The notes beneath the pieces are model-generated. The model was not told where the DNA came from, did not search any database, and worked only from the letters and a program-made list of their open reading frames with translations. Below are positions 40,801 through 48,212 of a stretch of DNA of 64,000 nt, piece after piece; position 1 is the first letter of the stretch, and every line of letters begins with the position of its first letter. The translations under genes were made by a program, and so were the position numbers. The stretch covers positions 26,302,455 to 26,366,454 of the forward strand of contig CAIIXF020000002.1 in NCBI GenBank assembly GCA_903813345.2, read 5' to 3'. Origin of the DNA: Owenia fusiformis. Its lineage: Eukaryota > Annelida > Polychaeta > Sabellida > Oweniidae.

Positions 40801-42437
40801 GTATTATTTATAATTAAATTAGGCATACGTATTGTTTGAACAGAGTAATCAAAGTACAGTTTGAAAATGAAACATGATAATATAGGGTGTTTCAAAAATG
40901 TAATCAACTGACGATGTACATCTTTTTAATATGAAAAGTATTCCAAATCTTGTACGGCATCACTAAAGCTGGTTCAGTGTTCCTCAAGTTGATAATGTGA
41001 GAAAAAATCAAAAACATTGGTTCAGGCTCTATTGGTTAAAAAATATATGCATTGTTAGGTATATGAGTTGCATTTTTCTGAAATGCATGCTTGTATATCA
41101 TACTAGGTATCATCATTGTAGTGTCCATTGGTGTTTAACGTCATGTATTTCATTTTTAAGAAAGGTTTAGACATAAAAGTGATGCTATTCAAAACCCCAG
41201 TTTTCTGTTACCAGCCTTTCATTTATTGCTAATAGTCTAACATTGTTTCAGTGCTATTCGGGTGTCGAGGGCTCTGGAATGCCTATAATTCCTACTGAAT
41301 GCTCAAACAGTGATACATGTATCCGGTTCATACATCAGGGTCAGAAGCACTATACATGCGCAAATTCTATGTCCGTAGATTGCCCCGAATATTACCAGGT
41401 ATGTATAATGCTTCAGTCATATTTCTACGGCAACCGTACGGCGACCGTACTTCCCAAAATTACACCTACTGTAGAGCAAATGTGACTGAGGCTCAAGCAA
41501 CAATGTAACAATCAAGAAAGTATGATTATATTGTAATATTTATTTAGAATATTAAAATCATATTAGGGTCAAAGATGCAGGAAGTGACCATGGTTTCCCT
41601 GAAATCAGGTAACTTAAATATCTAAATTGGTTTCAGGCAATTGGTAGAACTGACGTCCATTGTTGCAGCGAGGACAACTGCAATGTACCCCATGATGGTA
41701 CAGTTCCAGAAGGAAATAGCAAACAAAAGGTACTCTAATTAAGTTAAAGATTTTTGATTTAACATTTAAGAATTATTTGTAAAGTGTTACCTTTATCTTC
41801 AATTTCATACTATGATTGTTTTTAGTGCTACTCTGGTAGTTCTGATGATCTTCAGAATCCTGTACGTGTGATTGCATGTAACAGTCTGACAGGAACACCC
41901 CTAGCTGATGCAGACAGTTGTGTCAAGGGAAGGAGGGGTGATACACTGTTCTATGGATGTGCCACCTCAACAGAATGTCCAGAAATGTTTTTAGTAAGTG
42001 GTCACCAAATGATTAAATAACAGTTATTTGTTTCATATTTGAAGGAAATATATGGTATATGCAGATATGTCTAAATTTACGTTTATGATTATTGAACTTG
42101 TAAAATGGGGCTCCCAACTTTTTTTCACAGTGTGCTGTGTCAAGCTATTATACACCAGAAAATTCAATGAAATGTATCGAATGTTTTGTTTCAGCAAATG
42201 GAAGCCACTGATGTAGAATGTTGTGCTGAAAATAATTGCAATATACCGCCCGACATGACAACACAGACTTCTTATAAAACAACTAAAAATCCCGAATATG
42301 AAATAAAAACTGAAAAACCTGATAATGGATCAAAAGATACAAGTTCGTCGACGAATATTCAGCTGATATTTAGTGCAAAAACATACACAATCGTATTACT
42401 GCTTGTTTCAAGAGTTGTAAATATGTGCATATTGTAA
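10778..42437 (+). CDS. Secreted, probably GPI-anchored protein with five Ly6/uPAR domains (11 coding exons)
   Basis: Exons: 10778-10855, 11147-11299, 11443-11598, 12755-12913, 21014-21076, 38670-38840, 40128-40244, 41252-41398, 41637-41729, 41826-41993, 42195-42437. Every junction is AG/GT and phase 0, and all exon lengths are multiples of three, giving about 515 aa. Exon 1 encodes a signal peptide; exons 2-11 alternate strictly between a first-half exon starting with Cys (CFQG, CFGS, CHEG, CYSG, CYSG) and a second-half exon carrying CC-x4-CN (CCEEDDCN, CCRTNYCN, CCKSDGCN, CCSEDNCN, CCAENNCN). This is the disulfide plan of Ly6/uPAR three-finger domains, which act in cell-surface recognition. 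The last exon ends in a hydrophobic segment (YTIVLLLVSRVVNMCIL) like a GPI signal. Introns are large (8.1 kb and 17.6 kb), so two separate genes are conceivable, but one signal peptide and one anchor favour a single gene. Ligand unknown. Confidence 0.8.
11147..11598 (+). CDS. Ly6/uPAR domain 1 (exons 2 and 3)
   Basis: Exon 2 (11147-11299, 51 codons) has Cys at its first codon, then GDC, GCVRF, HSCYN and IPCPGSF. Exon 3 (11443-11598, 52 codons) has VVCCEEDDCN, then a long Pro/Gly linker (PPEGG, HPPPGGLGPG) and Thr-rich SPTLTTKKPN. That linker could be O-glycosylated as a spacer between domain 1 and domain 2. Confidence 0.82.
11930..12170. repeat. Tandem repeat of ~95 bp, about 2.5 copies
   Basis: Units contain CATTTATAAACATCTCACAA followed by several AATATTC/GAATATT palindromic words (AGGAATATTCTC, AAAGAATATTC). 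It lies in intron 3 of the Ly6/uPAR gene. Confidence 0.7.
12312..12543. repeat. Small inverted-repeat element with G-rich interior
   Basis: CACTGACGGATCC at 12312 pairs with GGATCCGCCAGTG ending at 12543. The interior has a G run near 12340 and repeated AAAGGCCCA words. A diverged piece of similar AAGGCCCAT sequence is at 22620-22720, and another may be at 54245-54320. Confidence 0.6.
12755..12913 (+). CDS. Ly6/uPAR domain 2, first half (exon 4)
   Basis: Fifty-three codons from CFGSASDG, with TQC, GTCVRF, IYTCLPSD and LSCEEHIQ, closed by a GTAAGT donor. The C-V-R-F motif recurs in exon 2 (GCVRF) and as TCIRF in exon 8, tying it to the same domain family. The partner half is exon 5, 8.1 kb downstream. 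Confidence 0.8.
13165..14266. mobile_element. Inverted-repeat element, AAGGAGGATTGGCTCCCAGG family (copy 1), split by a later insertion
   Basis: The left end at 13165 (AAGGAGGATTGGCTCCCAGG) pairs with the right end CCTGGGACTCAATCCGCCTT near 14245-14265. Its right part (14040-14260) aligns with the copies at 22208-22460 and 51549-51855 through TTGTTGGAAAATATCGAGTT and the GAGATATTGGTTC words. The middle is occupied by the MITE at 13211-14033. Confidence 0.75.
13211..14033. mobile_element. Mariner-type MITE nested in the preceding element
   Basis: The ends TCGGGTGTCCCAAAAAAATG and the inverse (CATTTTTTTGGGACACCCGA) are flanked by TATA on both sides (13207-13210, 14034-14037). Subterminal arms match through TTGCCAAGTATTTTCTCGGC. 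No transposase frame is visible. It lies in intron 4 of the Ly6/uPAR gene. Confidence 0.8.
14491..14496 (-). other. AATAAA polyadenylation signal of the SLC22 gene
   Basis: TTTATT on the plus strand reads AATAAA on the minus strand, about 105 bases past the SLC22 stop codon at 14602-14604, a normal spacing. Confidence 0.5.
14602..16443 (-). CDS. SLC22-family organic ion transporter (OCT/OCTN-like), intronless, nested in the Ly6/uPAR gene
   Basis: From the Met at 16443 the frame encodes 613 aa; 24 more codons are open upstream, but MKFDDALGLLGGFGRYQ is the classic SLC22 start. SLC22 proteins are 12-TM major facilitator carriers of organic cations, anions or carnitine at the plasma membrane. 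Seen: a large TM1-TM2 extracellular loop (about residues 43-145) with Cys residues and N-glycosylation sites; the MFS motif LISDKFGRKP (163-172); SESPRWLIAKGRYQEAE (277-293), the SLC22 signature after TM6; GEIFPTPARNVGLGSGSSFG (457-476) in TM10-11; LPETKNKRLPETFEEAE (515-531) after TM12. A longer hydrophilic tail of about 80 residues follows, rich in Ser, Asn and Gly. The substrate cannot be assigned from sequence alone. The gene has no introns and lies antisense within intron 4 of the Ly6/uPAR gene. All motifs are intact, so it looks functional. Confidence 0.93.
   Translation of the reverse strand: MKFDDALGLLGGFGRYQLLVMVVWNVFSAGNGWQYILTVFIAGRMDHWCKVPELQHFNETMQKHIAIPKTTGQLGDTVFKQCSMFNYNYSAINFTDPNIIDTWMRNETISEIACNSGWVFDQSERYSTAVSQYGLVCENNWMYTLPATFQMLGLLFGAFLAGLISDKFGRKPTTLGMMVCAIGAITGGAFSDNFILFLAMRWLSLLASIGAYTSLWVLSLEMMQPVHRTHATLYSSILRILRALLTLTAFFVRGHKWLQIISALVTIPGLIGVFFLSESPRWLIAKGRYQEAEDISRRIAKINKVTLPDNFTLKDDVTTKEEHQNEGPVNKVLVLDLFRTPNMRRRTLVIWVQWFAVVFGAYAMALNVGTLIPGNVYLNNLIINGVADLLSPILLLVVLFKMGRKSIIITFFIVNGVLALSLIGLLPTKIMALTTTIAMCGALLINTVFRVMYLYSGEIFPTPARNVGLGSGSSFGRIGGLISPNIPLLGSIWYGLPYLILGFFPLIAGGLAFLLPETKNKRLPETFEEAELFGTKKMGENIDSGQAAVRNSSTSGLGSVNDGFTSDGNANPVADDKYDRIKNGERNNGGLMNKANHNSRDAGFNNILDLTML
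16951..18826. mobile_element. 1.9-kb foldback (near-complete palindrome) with CACCGTACAG motifs
   Basis: The left arm starts CCACGCCTTACCATCGCGTA and the right arm ends with its inverse (TACGCGATGGTTAGGCGTGA). Inner landmarks also pair: GTTTGGTTATTATCTTCCCT with AGGGAAAATAATAACCAAAC, and AAGATGGCGGACAGGAAGT with ACTTCCTGTCCGCCATCTT, with the centre near 17890. CACCGTACAG or its inverse recurs near both outer ends and at the inner arm ends. No transposase frame. Its left end is about 500 bp upstream of the SLC22 start codon. Confidence 0.8.
19434..19505 (+). tRNA. tRNA-like sequence, probably a pseudo-tRNA or SINE head
   Basis: An A-box-like TGGCTCAGGGGTAGA and a B-box-like GGTTCGATTC have tRNA spacing. 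The anticodon arm TCTGC-CTCGAGA-GCGGA can pair and would give anticodon CGA. The T-stem 3' side is degraded, the acceptor stem does not pair, and there is no long variable arm as a Ser tRNA should have. Probably not a working tRNA. Confidence 0.35.
20324..20962. mobile_element. Mariner-type MITE, 639 bp, TA target duplication
   Basis: The ends CAGGGTGTCCCGAAAGTATG and inverse are flanked by TA (20322-20323 and 20963-20964). The arms also share AAGCTTATCC(G/A)AAGTTACAT and CCATGATACTTGGC. No transposase frame. It ends about 50 bp before exon 5 of the Ly6/uPAR gene. Confidence 0.85.
21014..21076 (+). CDS. Ly6/uPAR domain 2, second half (exon 5)
   Basis: Twenty-one codons reading RLGGFDPLCCRTNYCNEPPQ then Ile, between a GATAG acceptor and a GTAAGT donor, phase 0 on both sides. 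The CCRTNYCN motif fits the CC-x4-CN end of the domain begun in exon 4. It is short, with almost no linker. Without the domain context it would be easy to miss. Confidence 0.72.
21610..21753. repeat. Hairpin MITE, 144 bp, GC-rich arms
   Basis: AATGCCTTGGTCACATTTGC at 21610 pairs with GCATATGTGACCAAGGCATT ending 21753. Inner arms CGGCGCCCGGCCGATTGAGT and ACTCAATCGGCCGGGCGCCG pair almost perfectly around an AT-rich centre (CAAAATTGAATACAATATTG). Much more GC-rich than its surroundings. Confidence 0.8.
22208..22460. repeat. Element of the AAGGAGGATTGGCTCC family (copy 2)
   Basis: It starts CAAGGAGGATTAGCTCA and ends TGAGACC-type inverse (CTCAGGAGCTAATTTTCCTTG). The interior shares TTCATTGTTGGAAAATATCG and GAGATATTGGTTCCAATC with the copies at 13165 and 51549. 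It lies in intron 5. Confidence 0.65.
22461..26816. other. Intron 5 interior, no gene seen
   Basis: AT-rich DNA. I searched the plus strand for further CC-x4-CN exons and found none with splice signals. It contains a fragment similar to the 12.3-kb element (22620-22720) and an AATTGAAATATC-rich stretch near 24590-24730. GAACGAATGCAAAGGGTA near 23984 recurs near 34133 (short dispersed repeat). Confidence 0.4.
26817..26850. repeat. Possible mariner terminal repeat remnant
   Basis: TAGGTCGTTCAATAAGTTCG resembles the terminal repeat style of some mariner-family transposons. I found no opposite end or transposase nearby, so this is at best a remnant. Confidence 0.25.
28283..28395 (+). repeat. Direct repeat inside the foldback (partner 30012-30122)
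   Basis: GTAGAAATAATCTTG and CATTAAAAATTCAAAATTCA, then TCGTATTTGAAATCT/TCATATTTGAAATCT occur in the same order and orientation in both places. Direct orientation is unexpected in a palindrome and points to an internal duplication or rearrangement. Confidence 0.7.
30515..30592 (-). tRNA. tRNA-like sequence, probably pseudo-tRNA or SINE head
   Basis: On the minus strand GTAGCTCAGCGGTAGCGC (A box) and a T arm with GATTCGATCCCCGG (B box) are well preserved. The anticodon region CTCTTACGC does not form a proper 5-bp stem and the acceptor ends do not pair. It sits within the foldback at 26921-32705. Confidence 0.4.
32706..34164. other. Intron 5 continuation, no gene seen
   Basis: AT-rich sequence. 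A B-box-like GAGTTCAATTCC near 33250 is the only weak hint of another tRNA-derived repeat. No exon with splice signals and Ly6 cysteines was found. Confidence 0.35.
34165..34494. mobile_element. Foldback MITE of the CAGTCACATTT family, 330 bp
   Basis: The arms TACACCCCAGTCACATTTCC and inverse pair through CTACGGCGACCTTGCGGTCT, then TTTCTGCG and CGCTCTCATACTTTTGCAGT; an AT-rich centre separates them. Related elements are at 36170, 41411, 48262 and 61100. Confidence 0.82.
34495..36169. other. Intron 5 continuation, nothing recognised
   Basis: No coding exon, RNA gene or clear element. A short inverted pair, GAAAATTCGGGAATA with TATTCCCGAATTTTC near 35782-35820, forms a small hairpin. Confidence 0.35.
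36170..36331. mobile_element. MITE of the CAGTCACATTT family, 162 bp
   Basis: CCCCAGTCACATTTGATCTA pairs with TAGAGCAAATATGATTGGGG. The interior has AGTACGATGTCGATTTTCTG and GAAGCTACGGTCGCCGTACG, which recur in the element at 48262-48375. Confidence 0.8.
36332..37880. other. Intron 5 continuation, nothing recognised
   Basis: AT-rich, with a partial terminal-repeat-like TACAGGGTGGGCCAAAAACG at 36544 that resembles a mariner-type end without a visible partner. No exon candidates. Confidence 0.35.
37881..38067. mobile_element. Small MITE, 187 bp, ends CAGTAAAACCTGTGT
   Basis: CAGTAAAACCTGTGT at 37881 pairs with ACACAGGTTTTACTG ending 38067, flanked by A-rich/TA-like sequence. The interior repeats GTGTTCACTA and AATGTTCACT words. 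It lies about 600 bp upstream of exon 6. Confidence 0.8.
38670..40244 (+). CDS. Ly6/uPAR domain 3 (exons 6 and 7)
   Basis: Exon 6 (38670-38840, 57 codons) starts CHEGKRREANEETG and has VEC, DTCAAY, YYLCFND and NKCRIFLE before a GTAAAA donor. Exon 7 (40128-40244, 39 codons) has LLDVVCCKSDGCNGPGGG, then a Ser/Pro linker (KSTSEPSIS) and a GTAAGG donor. The 1.3-kb intron holds the tandem repeat at 39010-39350. This domain begins after the 17.6-kb intron 5. Confidence 0.82.
39010..39350. repeat. Tandem repeat of ~90-100 bp, about four copies
   Basis: Units share AGATGGCATGCAAAACGCAA (or a close variant), then TTTACTTTTAACGTTGACAA. They lie in intron 6. Units differ by substitutions and short gaps. 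Confidence 0.65.
40265..40650 (+). repeat. Dispersed repeat, copy 2 (partner at 7775-8160)
   Basis: Same word order as the copy at 7775, including CTTGACCCTTGCAAAA, GGAATGGTCAATCCACG and CGAGTCAAGAGCTTAAATCC. It lies in intron 7. Confidence 0.6.
41252..41729 (+). CDS. Ly6/uPAR domain 4 (exons 8 and 9)
   Basis: Exon 8 (41252-41398, 49 codons) begins CYSGVEGSG and has TEC, DTCIRF, YTCANS and DCPEYYQ. Exon 9 (41637-41729, 31 codons) has VHCCSEDNCNVPHDG and a short linker. Cysteine spacing matches domains 2 and 5. Twelve bases past the exon 8 end a MITE (41411-41492) begins, leaving the GTATGT donor intact. Confidence 0.85.
41411..41492. mobile_element. MITE of the CAGTCACATTT family, internally deleted, 82 bp
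   Basis: CTTCAGTCATATTTCTACGG pairs with GTAGAGCAAATGTGACTGAG. The interior keeps CAACCGTACGGCGACCGTAC but lacks the AGTACGATGTCG segment seen at 36170 and 48262. Confidence 0.75.
41826..42437 (+). CDS. Ly6/uPAR domain 5 and GPI-type tail (exons 10 and 11)
   Basis: Exon 10 (41826-41993, 56 codons) begins CYSGSSDDLQ and has IAC, DSCVKGRRGD, YGC and TECPEMFL, then a GTAAGT donor. Exon 11 (42195-42437) has VECCAENNCNIPPDMTTQTS, a hydrophilic Thr/Lys-rich stalk, a small-residue stretch KDTSSSTN as a plausible anchor site, and the hydrophobic end YTIVLLLVSRVVNMCIL with TAA. The intron between them is 201 bp. This exon pair is duplicated as a pseudogene at 48516-49100. Confidence 0.85.
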
Positions 42438-45400
42438 ATAATGTAAAACTGTTAAATAATATTAATGTAAATATGTAAATATTATATATTCATATTCGTT
42501 TGATTGTTATTGTTTGCGGATAAAGTGAGAATTAACACGCAGTTTTTGTGGGTTTGACCTACGCATTTGATATTTCATATAAATATCATAAAATATATTC
42601 TAAGTGATGGAAGAATCACGTCTTCAATGGATTCTTATAATGGTATAAATTCATTTCGAGAATTTCTAGATAAAAAACTAGTTACCATACACCCCGATTT
42701 TATACAGTCCTTCAGGGAGGTGCATGGGTTAGGGAACATGGTACAACCCGGTGTAAAAGGGTAGGAGGTCCTCTCAAAGTATGGTCCTACTCTCCATTGA
42801 TTTATATGGTGACCTAAATACAACTCTCCCTCATTATCTTATACGCAATCAGGGCCAGTAAGGGCCGTTAAGAAATTGGACCATAATCCCTGGGGGACCA
42901 TCATTTCTTTCACACCGGAATCATTTCCAAATAGCAAGGCACAATACAAAACTGAGAGCATCATGTTTATGTTGAACCAGTCCGTCTAATGTAGGATGAA
43001 GACAACAATGATATGTATAACTCTCCACCGCGTCCATGTCAAGTACATTTTTGATTTGAGAGATTGAGATTGAGATTTTTGGAAAAAACAAAACTGCCAA
43101 AATTGCGACACCCTTCTTTCGATTTTAGACTACGTCAAATTGAATTTTAAGATCAGCTTTTAACATTAACTGACACAGCATTTAATAAGAAATCATATTT
43201 GCTTCATCTCAGATCTGATAAACCTTTCTGGTCTATGTACACGCACTATGTTTTTATTTGTTAGTTAGAAATATAAATTAGAATTAGTGTAGGACAGTAA
43301 TGTATGGTACTACACGAATTCTATAATGCTTATTTCAAATACATAATCAACGTTTTGCCTCTACATGGTACTTATACCATTATCTCTGGAATGACTGGAA
43401 GTATTAAGAATCCCTTTGTCCTTGTATACATATATAGGCCTAGGGTGTCTCAAAAATGTACCAAAAAGTATATCAATAGCAAAAGTAAACCAATCGATGT
43501 GTTCAGGTATTTTTACATGGTCATGTTGCCAATGAATGTAAGTTTTCTCCCCAATACAAATTCTTTAGTTCAAACTTGCCTTTTAAGTGCTTTAAAACTT
43601 TTTATACTACATGTTCAATGCAACCTCCTCATATTTCGATGACAGCCTACATCCTTACTGCTATTGTCCGTCACATTAAATAATGATTCTGGTGGAATGT
43701 TTTGAAATTCTCTTTGGATGTTGGCCTTAAATTAGTCTTGGTCTCTCGGCTTGGAATTAGCATAAACTCGGTTCTTTAAGTTACCCAAGAATAAAAGTCT
43801 GGGGTGTCAATACTGTTGAATAGGGAGGGCCTCATAATGTATTTATAAGAGAGATCGAACATTGAAGAAACTGCTTTCATTAGAATTCTCGCGTAGCCCT
43901 TGCTGAATTGCCAGCTAAGAGGGGCTCAATCATTTTGAAACCACTGTGTTTTCATTTGGATATCATTTGGTTTTTGGAAGTTGGAATTCCAATATCAACT
44001 CCTTAATCAATTAAATTAAATAAAAATTGAAATGGTTCTCTGTGATTTTCCTGTCATCTTCATCCTCGAATATCTTACTCTTGGGCTATTTGAAGGGGCA
44101 TTTTAAGTTAATCCCAATTTAAGGCAGAATCTGATCTATAGGGGTGACAAAATTACAAGCAACATTGTATAATTGACCTAACAATCTTTTACTTACAATA
44201 TCAAATACAATATCTCCCAAAGATTCACAATATGTTATAAATTGGTGAAGGTATTATGATTCAAAGTGTAAAAATGAGTGAAAAATGTTTAAATTCTCCC
44301 AAATAATGAGAATGGTTACCATTCTTATAGAAAAAGAATACATTATTGTAAAAATCGTTAGTTTTCCTGGAATAAGTAAAGTATGCACTTTTGTGATTCT
44401 TAGAAAATAGACATGACAGGGAATGAAATGAGCCAAAAATATTCTACAATTGAAATCATTTTTAGTTTAGCCTGCTCACTATATCTGATTCTCTCTTTAA
44501 GCCAAACGACCTACGTAACGTAAAGCCAACATCCAAAGAGAAATGCAAAACATTCCACCCAAAACATTTTCAAATGGGATCAACACTGTAGCACTAAGGG
44601 TGCAGGCTATCATCGAAAATAAAATAAAAAGTAAAGGGTTAAAACGTCAAAAAGGCAAATCTGAACTCAAAACTGCGTTCACCATTGTTACTTCAGAGTT
44701 TAGCTTCTTCACCTTTTTTTCGACCAAGTTATTATTGCAAAAAACTACATTTAACATGCTATGAAGGCTTAGGTATATCTCCCCCCTATCATCAAATATT
44801 ACTTTGATATCTATTGAATGATTCATTTCTGCATAGCTAGCGTGAGATCAGTGCATGCATTAATATCAAATCATCAACAGGCAAAATACCACCACCTGCA
44901 ATGTGATACGGATTCCAACCGCCGAACACCATCCACAGTTGGAGACTAAAACAGTATGTCACCTCTTTGGGCAGTGACATAAAATGATAGTGGAATTAAA
45001 AAATACAACAGCCTGTGTATTGAGAGAACAGGGACAGGGGGCTATATCAAGAGATCCGATGTATGTGTGTGTGTATGGTAAGTCGAAAATGGAATAATGG
45101 GTTCCGCTACTTAATAAGTATTGGATGGGGAAACCAAATGAGGCGAATCATTTATGTTCCCTGCATTAGGGTTAAAAACCATCGAGACAGCATTGTGTTT
45201 ATGAGAACACGTCAATCACTTACGGTAGTGATAAATAGAAACTCACCCAAGGTCATCAACCTATGATGTCGTCATGCCTAAAGCTATGGATAAACCGTCT
45301 TGAGATATTCTCTGTATTTCAAAATTGATTTGATAGAACGAATAGTTTCGTTTTGAATGTTTTATTTGTAACGCTGTCAGCTCTCACTCTGAACACTAAG

Positions 45401-46109
45401 TGGCCCTTTGGTCTATTTGTCAATCTTCAATTTTAACATTATAGTTTCAAAAATGAGACAAATATGGCATCCATGATTTACTTTTTATCGTAACATAATC
45501 TGCCAAAGTACCGTATCGTTGACACGTTTAACAGTCTTTTTATTTGATATATTGTTAAAGAAGTAAAAAAAGTGTCATTTATGTAATACTATGAATTTAT
45601 ATCTACTTCGAAAAAACCTTGACTAATCAAGCACTAGATAAAATAAAGTCAAGTGTTAAAAACGAATAACATATTTTTGATAATTCTTAACCCGATCAGA
45701 GATACGTGCATTGATTTGGTTTCATTTTGTTTTTGTCAAATTCCCCACCCATGCCCGCGTGGGGGGAGGGGTCTCACGCAAACTTTTAAATGGTCCAGTA
45801 TATCTAGCAGTTTCAAGTTTTAGTGGCAGTGCCCGTTCTGAGTTTAGCTAGATTGGAGCGTTCATATCTATTAAGGCTAATGCGAAGATGGTGTTCGGGT
45901 TCTGTTCTGGGGTATCTTATGGAGTCGGTATGTCTTCAGTCTATTTCCGTTTTCCTGGTTCCTAGAGTCGTTCCATATGGAGTTGTGCCAAGCCATATAC
46001 TGTATTGAGATTAGGTCCAATTTATACTTCTTAATTTCATGTTTTACTGATGTTATGTAGTCATCTGTTATGAAGTGGTCTGCCTTTTCAGGCTGCAATT
46101 CGATGCATT
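42438..46109. repeat. Downstream part of the segmental duplication, copy A, no gene
   Basis: Sequence after exon 11 has a counterpart after the pseudogene: 42440-43850 aligns with 49100-50175 (shared GATGGAAGAATCACGTCTTC, ACAGTAATGTATGGTACTAC) and 45340-45720 with 50177-50560 (GAACGAATAGTTTCGTTTT, CCCGATCAGAGATACGTGCA). The blocks 43860-45330 and about 45735-46105 have no counterpart in copy B. No coding region seen. Confidence 0.7.
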
Positions 46110-46856
46110 CGTGTCGGGGCCTCTTTGTAAAGGAGCACATAGGTTATCACAAACAATTCCAAACGATTCTAACTGGAATTATGAATATTTTCTTATAATG
46201 AACATGGGTGTGTCTTTCAGAGCCATTCATTATCTTCAAGAAATGTATATGTTTAATGATAATTTAGTTAATCAGACCTAAGTGATATTGAAGGGGCAAT
46301 GGACCAATCAACATACTTTTTCAAAAATGCTGACCAAATTTTCACCAAAAATGCAACCTTAATTTTATTATATTGTCGAATGCATAATTATAATGTGCTT
46401 TGACACATGTTCTACTAGGAAAATTGGATTGCTCTAGGCACTTTAAAGACTGAAGGGACTGAATTTGGATGAACAAATAAACTGAAACCAATGGATACCA
46501 GGAGATTTTCAATGGAGAAATAGCATGGGGAGCACTTATCTCAAAGCAATTACGTTTTTCTTTCAATAAATATTTGATACATTAAAATAAAGAATAACAA
46601 TGCAAGAAACGATGTAAAAAATTATTGCATTTTTGATGAAAATGAGGTCAACATATTTGAAAAGTGTTGATGGGTTAATTGCTAGTTGAATATCTCCGAG
46701 TTTGTTTGACTTTATTATTACTGTATATATTTTTCTTTGAGATAAAGAATGGATCTAAAAGATATACCTGTCTTCATTGTCAGAAAATAGTCGTTATCCA
46801 AGATATAACCGTCTGAAATTGTTTGCGATAACCCACGTGCTCCTTTGGCCACGATA
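46110..46856. mobile_element. Foldback element with ~240-bp arms, copy A
   Basis: The left arm (GGAGCACATAGGTTATCACA ... TTAATGATAATTTAG ... CAATGGACCAATCAACATAC) pairs with the right arm ending TGCGATAACCCACGTGCTCC. The centre 46376-46575 contains TGCTCTAGGCACTTTAAAGA and AGCAATTACGTTTTTCTTTC. A second copy is at 50579-51185. No coding content. Confidence 0.75.
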
Positions 46857-46858
46857 TG

Positions 46859-47785
46859 CTTATAAGGGTTTTCGGACAACTCGGACCCAGGACAACTCGG
46901 ACCCTGGACAACTCGGACCCAAGACATCTCGGACCCAAGACAAGTCGGACCCAAGACAACTCGGACCACTTTTTGAAATGATGATTTTTATCATTACATT
47001 TGGTTTTAATTATTTTTTATGTTTATTTTCACATAAATTATATATTGTGAATTCATATATTATGTTAATTTGATGAAATTGTTTGAAATTAATGTTTTGA
47101 TGAGAGTTAAGAAGTAAGAAATTATTGGAGCTAAAGACCCAAGACAACTTGGACCACTTTTTGAAATGATGGTTTTTATCTTTGTATGGTGTTCTAATTT
47201 TTTTGTTTAATGTTTTTTATGACATATATTATATATTGTGAATTCATATATTGTGTTAATGCAATGAAATTGTATTAAATTAAATTAACTATAATTTCAA
47301 AAAGTGGCCCGAGTTGTCTTGGGTCTTCAGCTTCAATATTCTCTTACTGCTCTTACTTCTTAACTTTCATCAAATAAGTTAATTGAAAGCTTACCGACTG
47401 AAAGATCTTCATCAAATAAATACTAACAATATATAAACTCACAATATGTCATGCTAAACATTAAACAAATAATCCCCTATTACAACAACCAAAAATATAA
47501 TTTCAGAAAGTGGTCCGTATTGTCTTGGGTTTTCAGCTTCAATATCTTCTACTTAATTTTCATCAAAAAAGTCAAATTAAAACATTTTCATCAAATTAAT
47601 ACAGAATATGAAGTCCCAATATATATGTATTAATTTTCATGAATGAAAAAATCAAACCACACATAATGATAAAAATTATAATTTTAAAAAGTGGTCCGAG
47701 TTGTCTTGGGTCCGAGATGTCTTGGGTCCGAGTTGTCCAGGGTCCGAGTTGTCCTGGGTCCGAGTTGTCCAATTACCCTTATAAG
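46859..47785. mobile_element. Foldback element with minisatellite arms (ACAACTCGGACCCAAG units)
   Basis: The ends CTTATAAGGGT and ACCCTTATAAG are inverted. The left arm (46873-46970) is a tandem array of about six 16-17-bp units such as GACAACTCGGACCCAAGA; the right arm (47688-47770) is the same array inverted. Unit remnants joined to CCACTTTTTGAAATGATG recur inside at 47140, and in the other orientation at 47300 and 47500. No coding region. Confidence 0.82.
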
Positions 47786-48212
47786 TAGCCGTAAATGTTA
47801 TGCATATCTGAAGATTATTAAAAATTAAACGTCTTTTAGAATTTCAAAATAGCTGCTTAAGTGTACGACTAATTTATATTTTCATTTTGCGAATATTTAT
47901 GTTGAGTTCCAACCGGAAAGTGTTCACCGGTTTAATAGCTACATTATGTATTTTAAATTCATTCTCGAACTCGAATACCTAAAGGAGTGGTATCGATATG
48001 GAGAACTGAATTCAACAATGTTTTTCTCTTAACCAATCATTGAAAACATTCTTTAAAAAACACGGTATTTTATGACTGTAATGTTGACTGATTGACAACA
48101 ATTTAATTCGAAAATTATTTAGAAATATTTGATATAACTGTTTTTGTTAACATCTTTTGTTTTTTTAGTGCAATTTTCTTTTCTCCTTTCTACCAATTCT
48201 TGAGAATAAATT

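Noticed and set aside
46873-46970. Short regular repeats that look CRISPR-like
   Set aside because: Unit is 16-17 bp with no spacers, and the array is inverted at 47688-47770; it is a eukaryotic minisatellite in a foldback element.
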